Positions 27,401-33,679 of a DNA stretch of 64,000 nt are shown one piece after another. The position numbers and the translations under genes are program-made. This DNA comes from Nitrospira sp. (lineage in GTDB: Bacteria > Nitrospirota > Nitrospiria > Nitrospirales > Nitrospiraceae): positions 112,234-176,233 of the forward strand of contig JALHPO010000007.1 of the NCBI GenBank assembly GCA_022842445.1, given 5' to 3'. Within the stretch, counting starts at the first letter, position 1; every line of letters begins with the position of its first letter. The notes beneath the pieces were generated by a model. It was not told the DNA's origin. It searched no databases and saw only the letters and a list, made by a program, of their open reading frames with translations.

Positions 27401-27875
27401 ATTTCCGCTTGGTCTCCGGCGTCAGCTCCGGTGAGCCGTCGTCCATCCACTGTTTCCACCCCTTCCGCATCAACGGGCCCTTCAATCGATAGGGGCCATA
27501 GACGCGGCGATGGAAGGTAAAGCCCTTCAAGCACATGCGCGGATTGTGCGCAAACGTGCCGCGGTTACCATAGAGATCTTCATATGTTTGGTGGTCATAG
27601 TTCTGCTCGACACGCATCACGACGCCGTTACGCACAAACGCGCGAACGCGGCAGGCGTGGGTGTCGTTCGGAGAGCAGACCCATGTAAAGGATGAATCGT
27701 ACCGGTACTGGTCGTGATAGACACGCTCCCATGACCGGTCCGGATACTCACCCAACGGGTTCCCGACTTCAATGACCGGCTGAAGGGCGGTCAATGCCAG
27801 GACCTTATCAGCTACCGCCACTGCGGCAACCGTTCCCGCCGAGACTTTCAAAAACTGCCTACGTGACAAAAACAT
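24438..27875 (-). CDS. nxrA: Nitrite oxidoreductase alpha subunit NxrA
   Basis: A 1145-residue molybdopterin (bis-MGD) oxidoreductase of the NxrA/NarG type II DMSO-reductase group, oxidising nitrite to nitrate. A Tat-type leader, LSRRQFLKVSAGTVAAVAVA, indicates export and a periplasmic active site. The N-terminal iron-sulfur region is seen as VCSPNDTHACRVRAF, with a further Cys in NPRMCLKG. The long RYWSNYTWHGDQNPAHPFWS and GEGTCHYFHQTIN segments lie in cofactor-binding regions. AGGAGGT lies 7 bases before the ATG. It is followed by nxrB and a terminator; the membrane (gamma) subunit is not in the window. Confidence 0.97.
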   Translation of the reverse strand: MFLSRRQFLKVSAGTVAAVAVADKVLALTALQPVIEVGNPLGEYPDRSWERVYHDQYRYDSSFTWVCSPNDTHACRVRAFVRNGVVMRVEQNYDHQTYEDLYGNRGTFAHNPRMCLKGFTFHRRVYGPYRLKGPLMRKGWKQWMDDGSPELTPETKRKYKFDSRFLDDMLRVSWDTAFTYAAKAMIIIGTRYSGEAGARRLREQGYAPEMIEMMKGAGTRCFKHRSGMPVLGIIGKMGNTRMNGGINALLDTWIRKVSPDQAQGGRYWSNYTWHGDQNPAHPFWSGVQGSDIDLSDMRFSKLNTSWGKNFVENKMPEAHWKLECIERGARVVVITPEYNPTAYRADYWMPLRPESDGSLFLGAMKIIVDENMHDADFMKQFTDAPILVRTDTLQYLDPRDVIADYKFPDFSKSYSGRIQTLKPEQIERLGGMMVWDLNKKQAVPLHREQVGWHYTNSGIDAALNGSYRVKLLNGREIDAMPIWQMYMVHFQDYDLDTVHQICRTPKDLIVRWARDSGTIKPAAIHNGEGTCHYFHQTINARGAAMVLIITGNVGKFGTGQHTWAGNYKAGTWTATPWSGAGLSVHTGEDPFNITLDPNAHGKEIKTKQYYYGEEVGYWNHGDTALIVNTPKYGRKVFTGKTHMPTPSKFRWVVNVNVLNNAKHHYDMVRNVDPNIECLITQDIEMTSDVNHNDIAFACNSWMEFTYPEMTVTVSNPWVQIWKGGIRPLYDTRNDLDTFAGVAAKLSDMTGDKRMKDYFAMVYANRVDVYAQRMLDASSTFYGYSADVMLKSEKGWMVMVRTYPRHPFWEETNESKPMWTRSGRYENYRIEPEAIEYGENFISHREGPEATPYLPNAIFTTNPYVRPDDYGIPITAQHHDDKTIRNIKLSWHEIKRHSNPLWEKGYQFYCVTPKTRHRVHSQWSVNDWVQIYESNFGDPYRMDKRTPGVGEHQLHINPQAAKDRGINDGDYVYVDGNPVDRPYRGWKPSDPYYKVARLMIRAKYNPAYPYHVTMSKHAPYVATPKSVKGHETRPDGRAIAIDTGYQSNFRYGAQQSFTRNWLMPMHQLDSLPGKHAIAWKFKWGYQVDHHAINTVPKECLIRITKAEDGGIGARGPWEPVRTGFTPGQENEFMIKWLKGEHIKIKV

Positions 27876-28148
27876 TGTGCTTACCTCCTAGAAGTTGAGG
27901 ACGTCACTACTTCAAATCTCAAGCATCAATCCCGTTTTTAATAGAGCACGACCAAAAAATTTAATTGTTGTATCGCAATTGTCAGGCCATTCTTGGCACC
28001 AAGCTGGATTGGGCTAGAAAAATAGAGAAAAGAATTGAAATACCTCGAAAATTTGTCGTGATAAATATAAATCGTCTGAGTGATTTTCTAAATGCCGTTT
28101 TAGTCTTCTGAGTACTTCTCGTATCGGTATTATCCAGTGAGCGTGGGG

Positions 28149-28177
28149 AATATAGCGCTGTGACAACTATTATTCAA
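28149..28177 (-). promoter_or_regulatory. Candidate nxrA promoter
   Basis: Read on the minus strand, TTGAAT (28172-28177) and TATATT (28149-28154) are spaced by 17 bp. The distance to the nxrA start is long, so a second, closer promoter in the AT-rich leader cannot be excluded. Confidence 0.4.
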
Positions 28178-28281
28178 CAACTTAATTGGTATCCACCAGA
28201 CAATCCCGTTGCGTTACCAGAACGTAGCATATTTGTATTTGTTACCTTTGCTGGATGGTGATAGTCTCCGATCCTGATGAC

Positions 28282-28310
28282 TTGACAGAGGGGTGAAGGC
28301 TCAGTAGAAT
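28282..28310 (+). promoter_or_regulatory. Sigma-70 promoter of tRNA-Gly
   Basis: A consensus TTGACA at 28282-28287 and TAGAAT at 28305-28310 are separated by 17 bp, 37 bp before the tRNA. Confidence 0.78.
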
Positions 28311-28347
28311 TCGCTGCCCTTTCTCTCCGTCGCATTCATCTCAGTGA

Positions 28348-28422
28348 GCGGGAATAGCTCAGTGGTAGAGCATCGCCTTGCCAAGGCGAGGGTCGAGGGT
28401 TCAAATCCCTTTTCCCGCTCCA
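28348..28422 (+). tRNA. tRNA-Gly (anticodon GCC)
   Basis: The acceptor stem GCGGGAA pairs with TTCCCGC, the D arm has AGCTCAGTGGTAGAGC, the anticodon loop is TTGCCAA, and the T arm has GAGGGTTCAAATCCCTTT. The CCA end is encoded (28420-28422). The accessory region begins right after it, so its 3' end may have served as an attachment site for an integrating element. Confidence 0.97.
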
Positions 28423-29159
28423 ATTTTCAGCCGGTTATACCGGGCTTCTCGCCAGCCTCTTCTGCCCATCGGCAGTCTGGTGCTAACCGGGTCCCGGTAT
28501 TCTTCGGCGATTCCTTTCGTACCTCACCTCCTCTACCGGGTAACGCCACATCGCGGTTGCTACGCCGCGAGTAATATATCTTGCCAGCCCTTCCGCCTCA
28601 CAGGGCCCGCTGGTTTCGTGAGGTCGACAAAAAGTATGGGGGCGGGAGCAACTGTGCGGATCAGGAAGACACTGACGGACAGGTTAACGATTGCCGTCTG
28701 AAGGTATCGAAACAGAATCCCCACCAGCGCCTCCTGCTCAACCGTGACCGCCGTGTCTGGACTCAGCACCCGGCTGTTCCAAGTCAATGGCCCGGTGGTG
28801 GGAGGAAAGGTCGATCGTGTTCGTCGGAGCATTCGACACTGACTCGTGGGAGTCGAGAGCCCCTGGTTCTGGAGTCTGAAGGATTATGGCCCGGGCTGTC
28901 TTGATTCGAAGTGGAACTCGTCAGAGCAGGGCGTGAGTGGTGCGATGAAAAAGACTCCCGGTCCATGTGCGTTATTCTTCCGTCGACAAAAATTCACATC
29001 TCGAATCCCCGGAAACTGTGGAGGCACAACACAGAGGTTGCCCTCTTTTTCCGCCGACCCGAAGAAATTGTGCGGAGACAGTTTTACTCGCAGCACAAAC
29101 TCTGCTATACCACAGGTACGTGATCACCATTTTTGAAATCGAAGGGAGGTGGAGTGCTC
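28423..29159. other. Gene-poor stretch after tRNA-Gly
   Basis: About 740 bp with no gene I can support. A leftward open frame at 28560-28832 (90 residues, one hydrophobic segment) has no recognisable family and no ribosome site. The first copy of the ACTCCCGG boundary motif is at 28947-28962. This may be degraded remains of an integrated element. Confidence 0.5.
28947..28962 (+). repeat. ACTCCCGG boundary motif, copy a
   Basis: GAAAAAGACTCCCGGT; the copy diverges right after the core. First of seven copies in 28.9-34.5 kb. Confidence 0.5.
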
Positions 29160-29207
29160 ATGGCAACGAAGAAAGCAGCGAAGAAGCCTGCAAAGAAGAA
29201 GAAGTAG
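29160..29207 (+). CDS. Lysine-rich 15-residue mini-protein
   Basis: An ATG with a strong ribosome site (GGGAGGTGG, 8 bases upstream) opens the peptide MATKKAAKKPAKKKK and then stops. The composition recalls histone-H1-like or HU-tail Lys-Ala-Lys repeats, which bind nucleic acids non-specifically. It is far shorter than ordinary genes and would be missed by most gene finders. A perfect 13-bp hairpin with GCCA loop follows 11 bases after the stop and may end the transcript. Two decayed look-alikes follow within 450 bp. Whether it is translated is not known. Confidence 0.5.
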   Translation: MATKKAAKKPAKKKK

Positions 29208-29218
29208 TTCCGGTACCA

Positions 29219-29248
29219 TGAGGAGGCGCCGGCCACGGCGCCTCCTCA
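29219..29248 (+). terminator. GCCA-loop hairpin after the Lys-rich mini-gene
   Basis: TGAGGAGGCGCCG at 29219-29231 pairs perfectly with 29236-29248 across a GCCA loop. No T run follows, so it may be a transcript-stabilising end rather than a classic terminator. Confidence 0.55.
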
Positions 29249-29428
29249 GCATCCCAAGTTCTCGAGTTTCCTCCGCCCGCAACGCATCACGCGAATCACC
29301 GTTCGATCGAGCAGTTCCTCACAACATCACCGATTGACTCGACCACCCGAGAAGGCCCACACCACCGACGAGAGCTCCCCTTCACTGACCGGCCCTTCAA
29401 TTGGAATAGAATCGTCGGAGGTGTCCGG

Positions 29429-29555
29429 ATGCAACCGGTTACGCCGGCGAAGCGCACCTCATGGCATGAAGCGCGAAGCGAAGAGAGAACGGAACGACCG
29501 GCAGGTTGGGATCGCGATAACGAAGAAGCGGCGCGGCAAAAAAATGGGGAGGTGA
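29429..29555 (+). pseudogene. Decayed short basic ORF, second copy
   Basis: ATG 29429 has a good ribosome site (GGAGGTG) and starts MQPVTPAKRTS. A frame change near 29465 would continue as MKREAKRERNDRQVGIA to KKRRGKKMGR and stop inside the GCCA-loop hairpin. The arrangement (ribosome site, basic peptide, GCCA hairpin) copies that of 29160-29248. I read it as a frameshifted relative. Confidence 0.35.
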
Positions 29556-29575
29556 TGGCCACATCACCTCCCCAT
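29544..29575 (+). terminator. Second GCCA-loop hairpin
   Basis: ATGGGGAGGTGATG at 29544-29557 pairs perfectly with 29562-29575 across a GCCA loop; a 14-bp stem of the same design as 29219-29248. Confidence 0.55.
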
Positions 29576-29600
29576 GTTCCTTACCGCCAGGAGAGAGTCC

Positions 29601-29632
29601 ATGGCGTAAAGAAAGCAGCACGGGGATCTTAA
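29601..29632 (+). pseudogene. Third, frameshifted copy of the Lys-rich mini-gene
   Basis: After AGGAGAGAG, ATGGCGTAAAGAAAGCAGC aligns with ATGGCAACGAAGAAAGCAGC at 29160, with a one-base deletion that creates a TAA at codon 3. Confidence 0.4.
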
Positions 29633-29848
29633 CATGAACATTCCCCCCGGCAACAGAATAAATATATACATACAATCAATGACTTGAGAGATCGCATTTG
29701 AAGGTACGGAACAAAGGGCAGCATGAGCTTCGCCCAAAAACTAGACCATCGGCTTGGAAGTTTTGACCAGCCCCGCAGATGTAGACCACTCGAATTCTGA
29801 GGACTTGGCCTCTGCGTGATCGGCTGACAGGCGATACTGAGGCAGAGG

Positions 29849-30046
29849 CTATCGCCGGCGCCCCGGAGGAGTGTGAGCAGGAGCAGCAGCCGTGAGCCTC
29901 CGGCACCACGCAGCGACCTCCCTTGCAATGGGTGTGGAGCGCTTCTCGCAGTATTGCCCGTCCCGGAGTGCGACGGCATGAAAACCCTTCGTGGGCCCGC
30001 TGACATCCACACCGACGACGAGGGAACCCAGTTCGCGGTGATTCAT
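29849..30046 (-). pseudogene. N-terminal fragment of a DUF429-like protein
   Basis: Read leftward from 30046, MNHRELGSLVVGVDVSGPTK and the following GFHAVALRDGQY match the start of DUF429 (predicted RNase H-like fold) proteins, in which VGVDV carries a conserved Asp. About 45 family-like residues are followed by Ala/Pro/Arg-rich sequence with no family character, so the gene is truncated. A second fragment of the same 5' end is at 32681-32760. Both are preceded, on their own strand, by a copy of the boundary motif. Confidence 0.55.
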
Positions 30047-30060
30047 ACCGATTCAAGATG

Positions 30061-30090
30061 AAGACAAGACGCCCGGGACATTTTCTTCTT
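30061..30090 (+). repeat. ACTCCCGG boundary motif, copy b (diverged)
   Basis: AAGACGCCCGGGACATTTTC matches the consensus loosely and lies upstream of mazE. The same flanking text, ACCGATTCAAGA, precedes copy d. Confidence 0.4.
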
Positions 30091-30130
30091 CCCAGTGCCC
30101 GCACTTGTTCTTGAAGTCAGCTCGCCTGCT

Positions 30131-30162
30131 TGACAAGGAGAGTAGTCCCAATGTAATTACAA
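30131..30162 (+). promoter_or_regulatory. mazEF promoter with palindromic operator
   Basis: TTGACA at 30131-30136 and TGTAAT at 30153-30158 are 16 bp apart. The -10 lies in the perfect palindrome TGTAATTACA (30153-30162), a likely binding site for the MazE-MazF complex, as in autoregulated toxin-antitoxin operons. Confidence 0.58.
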
Positions 30163-30192
30163 GTAAGTCACCCATCGGATGGAGGAGAGCGG

Positions 30193-30447
30193 ATGAAAGC
30201 ACGCGTGGTACGAATCGGAAACTCACGGGGTATCCGGATTCCAAAATCCGTCATTGAGCAATGCCATCTGCACGGAGCCGTCGATCTGGAAATCCAGCAG
30301 GGGCAACTGGTTATTCGCTCGGCAGCCAAGCCGCGCGCCGGCTGGGACGAAGCCTTCGCGCAGATGCATCGCCACGGGGACGACCGCCTGAAGGATCCAG
30401 AATCAGCCGCCCCATCCGCCTGGGACCGGAGTGAGTGGACGTGGTAG
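30193..30447 (+). CDS. mazE: MazE-like antitoxin (AbrB/SpoVT fold)
   Basis: The 84-residue protein has the swapped-hairpin DNA-binding start MKARVVRIGNSRGIRIPKS and VDLEIQQGQLVIRS, typical of MazE. The C-terminal tail, rich in Asp, Glu, Trp and Ser (ending WDRSEWTW), would wrap the toxin. GGAGGAG lies just before the ATG. It overlaps mazF by 13 bp, so the two are translationally coupled. A candidate operator is at 30153-30162. Confidence 0.9.
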   Translation: MKARVVRIGNSRGIRIPKSVIEQCHLHGAVDLEIQQGQLVIRSAAKPRAGWDEAFAQMHRHGDDRLKDPESAAPSAWDRSEWTW

Positions 30448-30764
30448 TGTCCCGCTTCGACGTCTGCCTCATTCGCCTCGACCCCACCGAAGGCCGTGAA
30501 ATCCGTAAGACCCGCCCCTGCCTGATCATCTCTCCTGACGAAATGAACCAGCACATCGACACCGTCATTATCGCCCCCATGACGACGAAAGGTCGGCCTT
30601 ATCCCACTCGTGTGCCGGTGCGGTTTAAAGGAAAGTCGGGACAGATCGTATTGGATCAGATCAGGACCGTGGACAAAAGCCGGTTGGTGAAGCGCATGGG
30701 AAAGATCGACGAACTGACATGCGCACAAGTTCTTACCCTGCTCGCCGAACTCTTCGCCCTATAA
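30435..30764 (+). CDS. mazF: MazF-like toxin (PemK/MazF endoribonuclease)
   Basis: The 109-residue protein shows the MazF/PemK pattern: SRFDVCLIRLDPTEGREIRK, TRPCLIISPDEMNQ, TVIIAPMTTKGRPYPTRV, and GQIVLDQIRTVDKSRLVKRM. MazF toxins cut single-stranded mRNA at short sites and stop growth when the antitoxin is lost. The start overlaps mazE; a start three codons later (GTG, MSRFDV) is possible. Complete in length. A copy of the boundary motif follows 55 bp after the stop. Confidence 0.92.
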   Translation: MDVVVSRFDVCLIRLDPTEGREIRKTRPCLIISPDEMNQHIDTVIIAPMTTKGRPYPTRVPVRFKGKSGQIVLDQIRTVDKSRLVKRMGKIDELTCAQVLTLLAELFAL

Positions 30765-30793
30765 GCTCTGCAGAGCTCCCCATCCTTCCTCAC

Positions 30794-30845
30794 GCGAATG
30801 GGTCGTGGGGAAACGCGGTGGGAAAAGACTCCCGGTGCCGTTTCT
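30794..30845 (+). repeat. ACTCCCGG boundary motif, copy c (extended)
   Basis: GAATGGGTCGTGGGGAAACG is followed by GGGAAAAGACTCCCGGTGCC and a pyrimidine-rich TTTCTTTTTCCC. The extended left part recurs at copy f. Confidence 0.6.
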
Positions 30846-30877
30846 TTTTCCCTCAACCGGCCCCCAGGAGCAAGTGA

Positions 30878-30949
30878 TGGTCGGCTTGTTCTTCATCGAC
30901 TTCGCCAATGCGCTGATCGTCATGGGCTTCGTCAACCGGATGACGTGAC
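30878..30949 (+). CDS. Possible 23-residue hydrophobic peptide
   Basis: An ATG preceded by CCAGGAG opens MVGLFFIDFANALIVMGFVN and stops after three more residues. It would be a single short membrane helix, of the sort seen in small toxins or regulatory membrane peptides. No homologue is recalled. It lies between mazF and the convergent transporter gene. Evidence is only the ribosome site and composition. Confidence 0.25.
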
Positions 30950-31000
30950 GGCGGGACTTCGGTGAGATCAGGCAACGCCGTCGTCCGGTGCTACGACGGC

Positions 31001-31732
31001 TCAGTCCTTCAACGAGAACGGCGTGAAGTCCGTATGCCGGTCGTACCAGTCCTCGTGCTCCCGGCGCTTCAGCCAGCCGATGATCGCGTAGGTCACCGGC
31101 GTGAAGAGGATTTCAACGGAGACCTTGAACGCCCAGTTGAAGGCAATAACTTTGATCATCGTCCCGGGCTGCCAGGTCCCGAGGAAGGCAATCGGATAGA
31201 AGAGGGCGCTGTCGACGAGCTGGCCGGCCGCGGTCGAACCGATCGTGCGTGTCCAGAGATGACGCCCCCCGGTCCAGACCTTCATCTTCGCCATGACATA
31301 ACTGTTCATGAAGTCGCCGCACCAGAAGGCGACCATCGACGCAACCACGACCCGCCACGTGCTCTCGAAGACGACCTCCAGGGCAGGCTGGATCACGGCA
31401 TTGAAGGGCTCCTCCGGATCCGCCGGCATGTGGATCACGAAAAGCCCCATGACGGTCGCGAAGATCATCGCGGCGAAGCCCGCCCAGATGACTTTGCGCG
31501 TGCGCGCGTAGCCATAGACCTCTGTCAGCACGTCGCCGAAAATGTAGGAGATCGGAAAGAAGAGGTTCCCGGCGCCGAAGGTCAGGCCGAAGAGGATGCA
31601 CGTCTTGCCCGGCCCGATGAGGTTCGAGCAGAGCAGGACCGTCACGAAGGCCGCCATGACGAGGTCATAGTAGCGGTAGTGTCGGGGGTTCGAGACTGGT
31701 CCCTGATCAGGCGGTTCGGCGTGGGCGCTCAT
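31001..31732 (-). CDS. VUT-family queuosine precursor transporter (DUF165, YhhQ-like)
   Basis: From ATG 31732 the 243-residue protein has about six transmembrane helices and the family segments FGLTFGAGNLFFPISYIFGDVLTEVYG, GDFMNSYVMAKMKVWTGGRH and TAAGQLVDSALFYPIAF, as in the YhhQ/VUT transporters that import queuine precursors such as preQ0 or preQ1. The open frame continues upstream to 31789 without membrane character. It is the only metabolic-type gene in this part of the island, so it may have been carried in. No queuosine synthesis gene is seen here. Confidence 0.9.
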   Translation of the reverse strand: MSAHAEPPDQGPVSNPRHYRYYDLVMAAFVTVLLCSNLIGPGKTCILFGLTFGAGNLFFPISYIFGDVLTEVYGYARTRKVIWAGFAAMIFATVMGLFVIHMPADPEEPFNAVIQPALEVVFESTWRVVVASMVAFWCGDFMNSYVMAKMKVWTGGRHLWTRTIGSTAAGQLVDSALFYPIAFLGTWQPGTMIKVIAFNWAFKVSVEILFTPVTYAIIGWLKRREHEDWYDRHTDFTPFSLKD

Positions 31733-32107
31733 CTGCGGGCCGGGTTCCTCTCGGTCTGTGGTTCTAGTTGCCCCGTGCCGGCCTCGCACGTGAAACGGAT
31801 CAGCGACTCAGGAAGGAAAAGGATAGGGAACAGGCCGTGTGGCCTGACCACGAACGTACCAAAGACCCCGTGAAGGATCAATCCCCGGGCTCTGCCATCG
31901 GACATCCGGACCCCCCTCGCAACGACCCAGCTGTGCAGACTACCCTGTGCCTCTCACAATAAACTCATGACACATGCCGGGCCCCGTTTCCACGGCGACG
32001 GGGCGACGCACGAGAGTGAGGCAGCGGCGGACGATCGGGACAGATGATTCAGGAACGAACAAGGCCTTGAGGCAGGCTATATCTAATATGGTATAGTCCA
32101 TCCATTC
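31733..32107. other. Intergenic region before the higBA-like pair
   Basis: 375 bp without a supported gene. The right end contains the presumed promoter and operator of the toxin-antitoxin pair (32067-32097). Confidence 0.5.
32067..32097 (+). promoter_or_regulatory. Putative promoter/operator of the higBA-like pair
   Basis: A near-palindrome, CTATATC at 32077-32083 and GGTATAG at 32090-32096 with a TAATAT centre, overlaps a -10-like TATAGT; TTGAGG at 32067-32072 could be a weak -35 (19-bp spacing). HigA-type repressors bind TATA-rich palindromes of this kind. Confidence 0.45.
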
Positions 32108-32389
32108 ATGTGGGAGATCTACGAACACCGACGAGCGAGCAAAAGCCTTGATCGTCTTCCGGTCGAACTACTGAAACGCTATGAGAAGTGGAAAGACATT
32201 GTGCGAGTCTCAGGCCCGGCAGGTTTACGGCTCATCAAAGGCTTCCACGATGAACGGCTTCAAGGAGAATGGGAAGGACATCGCTCGTCACGGCTGAATG
32301 CTCAGTATCGCGTGATCTATAAGATGAAGGAACAGCTCATCCAGGTGGTGGTCGTGGACGTCACAGCCCACGATTATCGGAGGCAATGA
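32108..32389 (+). CDS. RelE/HigB-like toxin
   Basis: The 93-residue protein has the RelE-superfamily outline: MWEIYEHRRASKSLDRLP, a helix-strand region with GPAGLRLIKGFHDERLQGEWEGH, and the core RSSRLNAQYRVIYKMKEQLIQVVVVDVTAHDYR. The R-x2-YRVIY and the C-terminal HDY resemble YoeB/HigB active-site residues that cut ribosome-bound mRNA. The toxin gene comes first and the antitoxin second, the order typical of higBA. They overlap by 4 bp (ATGA at 32386-32389). Confidence 0.85.
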   Translation: MWEIYEHRRASKSLDRLPVELLKRYEKWKDIVRVSGPAGLRLIKGFHDERLQGEWEGHRSSRLNAQYRVIYKMKEQLIQVVVVDVTAHDYRRQ

Positions 32390-32655
32390 TGAAGGCGAAA
32401 GATGTTCGTCCGGCAAAAGCACGGGTTGCGGTTTCGGTAGGAGAGTCCGTTCGGATCATTCGTGAGCTACAAGGACTCACGCAGAGCGAACTGGCTCGAA
32501 GGACCAGGATTCCACAGTCTACGATCTCGGCGATTGAAAACGACAGCATCAATCTTGGCGTCGAACGGGCCAAAACCCTGGCGCGTGTGCTGCAATGCCA
32601 TCCAGCCGTCCTGGTCTTTCCAGGCTGGGATGTGGCCAAGCCGTCCGCAGCCTAA
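32386..32655 (+). CDS. HigA-like antitoxin (XRE helix-turn-helix)
   Basis: The 89-residue protein has an XRE helix-turn-helix, SVRIIRELQGLTQSELARRT followed by RIPQSTISAIENDSINLGVERAKTLARVL. It would neutralise the upstream toxin and repress the operon. Complete, with a short Lys/Ala tail at the start. A DUF429-like fragment and a copy of the boundary motif follow. Confidence 0.9.
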   Translation: MMKAKDVRPAKARVAVSVGESVRIIRELQGLTQSELARRTRIPQSTISAIENDSINLGVERAKTLARVLQCHPAVLVFPGWDVAKPSAA

Positions 32656-32680
32656 CCGCGACGACACTCTGGACGAATCA

Positions 32681-32760
32681 AGTGCGACGGCATGAAAGCC
32701 CTTCTTGGGCCCGCCGACATCCACCCCGACGATGATGGAAGCGGGCTTGCGGTGAGTCAT
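32681..32760 (-). pseudogene. Second N-terminal fragment of a DUF429-like protein
   Basis: Read leftward from 32760, MTHRKPASIIVGVDVGGPKK followed by GFHAVAL is nearly the same as the fragment at 30046. Homology ends near 32681, right after the HAVA codons, and the frame then runs into unrelated sequence antisense to higA. About 87 bp including flank (32681-32767) aligns with 29968-30056, so a 5' piece of this gene was duplicated. Confidence 0.5.
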
Positions 32761-32800
32761 ACCGATTCAAGAGGAAGAGAAGACTCCCGATACCTTTCTT
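32761..32800 (+). repeat. ACTCCCGG boundary motif, copy d
   Basis: ACCGATTCAAGAGGAAGAGA is followed by AGACTCCCGATACCTTTCTT. It lies 10 bp from the 3' end of the HNH gene. Confidence 0.55.
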
Positions 32801-32809
32801 TATTTAGCT

Positions 32810-33244
32810 CTATGTCGAGTTTCTTGCAGCTCGGCGCCGCTCGTATTTAATGAATTGATTCGCCAGATCCATGGCGTGAGGACGCTCACGATCTATTTGG
32901 GTCCTCATCCACACCCCAAGTTTCATGATCCACTGGAACTCCTCTGATCCGTAAAACCAACGGTAACTGTTGCAGAGGTCATGAGCAGGCAAATAGTTAT
33001 CCACTAAATGAGGACCACCCTGGCAGTGGGCAAATACATGATCGGCGCTCCACCGCTTACCTTTTATCTTGCCACCACATATGTGACATCGGCGGCCGGT
33101 CTTCGCAAGAACCGTTTGACGTTGACGAGGCGTGAGAGATCGTCTCACTGCCTGTTTCTTTCCCACCCTTCGCTCCGCTCTGAGGGATCGGAGATGGGCC
33201 CCAAATCTCTCTGGAGTGCTGAAGAGCTTATCTGCCTTAGGCAT
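32810..33244 (-). CDS. HNH endonuclease domain protein
   Basis: The 144-residue protein has an HNH site: GRRCHICGGKIKGKRWSADH with the first zinc Cys pair and the catalytic His, GGPHLVDNYLPAHDLCNSYR with the Asn and second metal ligands. The N-terminus is very basic (RSLRAERRVGKKQAVRR), fitting nucleic-acid contact. Short stand-alone HNH proteins occur in phages, mobile elements and defence loci. It is bounded on both sides by the boundary motif (32771-32800 and 33322-33345), so it looks like one mobile cassette. Confidence 0.85.
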   Translation of the reverse strand: MPKADKLFSTPERFGAHLRSLRAERRVGKKQAVRRSLTPRQRQTVLAKTGRRCHICGGKIKGKRWSADHVFAHCQGGPHLVDNYLPAHDLCNSYRWFYGSEEFQWIMKLGVWMRTQIDRERPHAMDLANQFIKYERRRAARNST

Positions 33245-33291
33245 CTCTAGATTACTCCCAAGATTGAGGAAGCGGGGCCATTCCGCTACTT

Positions 33292-33345
33292 CCTCGGGTG
33301 AATGGGGTATGGAAAATGCGAAGAGAAAAGACTCCCGACCCCTTT
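33292..33345 (+). repeat. ACTCCCGG boundary motif, copy e
   Basis: GAAGAGAAAAGACTCCCGAC and CCCTTTAAATCC; the preceding GGGTGAATGGGGTATGG resembles the left extension of copies c and f. Confidence 0.55.
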
Positions 33346-33587
33346 AAATCCAGCCCGGGCTAACCTTGGAACACCCACGTACTGGATTCCAGGTTGCGTC
33401 AGTCCACTCGATTTTTGAATTGTCACTCACGTCTCAATCCTTGGGAGATTTGGAAACATTCGCTGCTATTTTAATACGGTTGCCTTGGGGAATAACAGAC
33501 GTCCGCCCATTGCAACATCACGGAAGACGTTGCGGTAGGTCCAGGGCTTGGGGCGAGTGGAAGGCAGGAGAGAATCCGCGACTGCCT

Positions 33588-33640
33588 CAGGCAAATGGGT
33601 CGTGGGCAACGCAATGAGAAAAGACTCCCGGTACCTTTTC
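33588..33640 (+). repeat. ACTCCCGG boundary motif, copy f (best match)
   Basis: CAGGCAAATGGGTCGTGGGC, then GAGAAAAGACTCCCGGTACC and TTTTCTGCTTCTCTT. This copy defines the consensus. Confidence 0.62.
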
Positions 33641-33679
33641 TGCTTCTCTTGTCCTCATTTCTTCTCCTTCGGTGCCGAT

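Larger units (their letters stand above)
27876..28347. other. Divergent AT-rich regulatory region between nxrA and tRNA-Gly
   Basis: About 470 bp, clearly richer in A and T than its surroundings, without coding potential. It holds the nxrA leader with ribosome site, a candidate nxrA promoter at 28149-28177 and a strong promoter for the tRNA gene at 28282-28310. The implied nxrA leader is about 270 bases. Confidence 0.65.
29208..29848. other. Region of decayed short basic ORFs and hairpins
   Basis: Besides the two decayed mini-genes and two GCCA-loop hairpins listed separately, no gene is seen. The part from 29640 to 29848 is without recognisable content. Confidence 0.45.
33245..33679. other. 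Intergenic region with two boundary motifs
   Basis: 435 bp without a supported gene. It contains motif copies e (33322-33345) and f (33588-33640), both in the same direction, so it may be an empty cassette slot. Confidence 0.5.

Noticed and set aside
28344..28574. Open frames over the tRNA-Gly gene
   Set aside because: They overlap a clear tRNA and have no independent support.
29676..30104. A 142-residue leftward Cys/Arg-rich frame
   Set aside because: It is in another frame of the DUF429 fragment region and has no start signal or family pattern.
32467..32760. A complete leftward gene starting MTHRKPASIIVGVDVGG
   Set aside because: Only the first 25-30 codons look like DUF429; the rest is antisense to the XRE antitoxin gene. 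Listed as a fragment instead.
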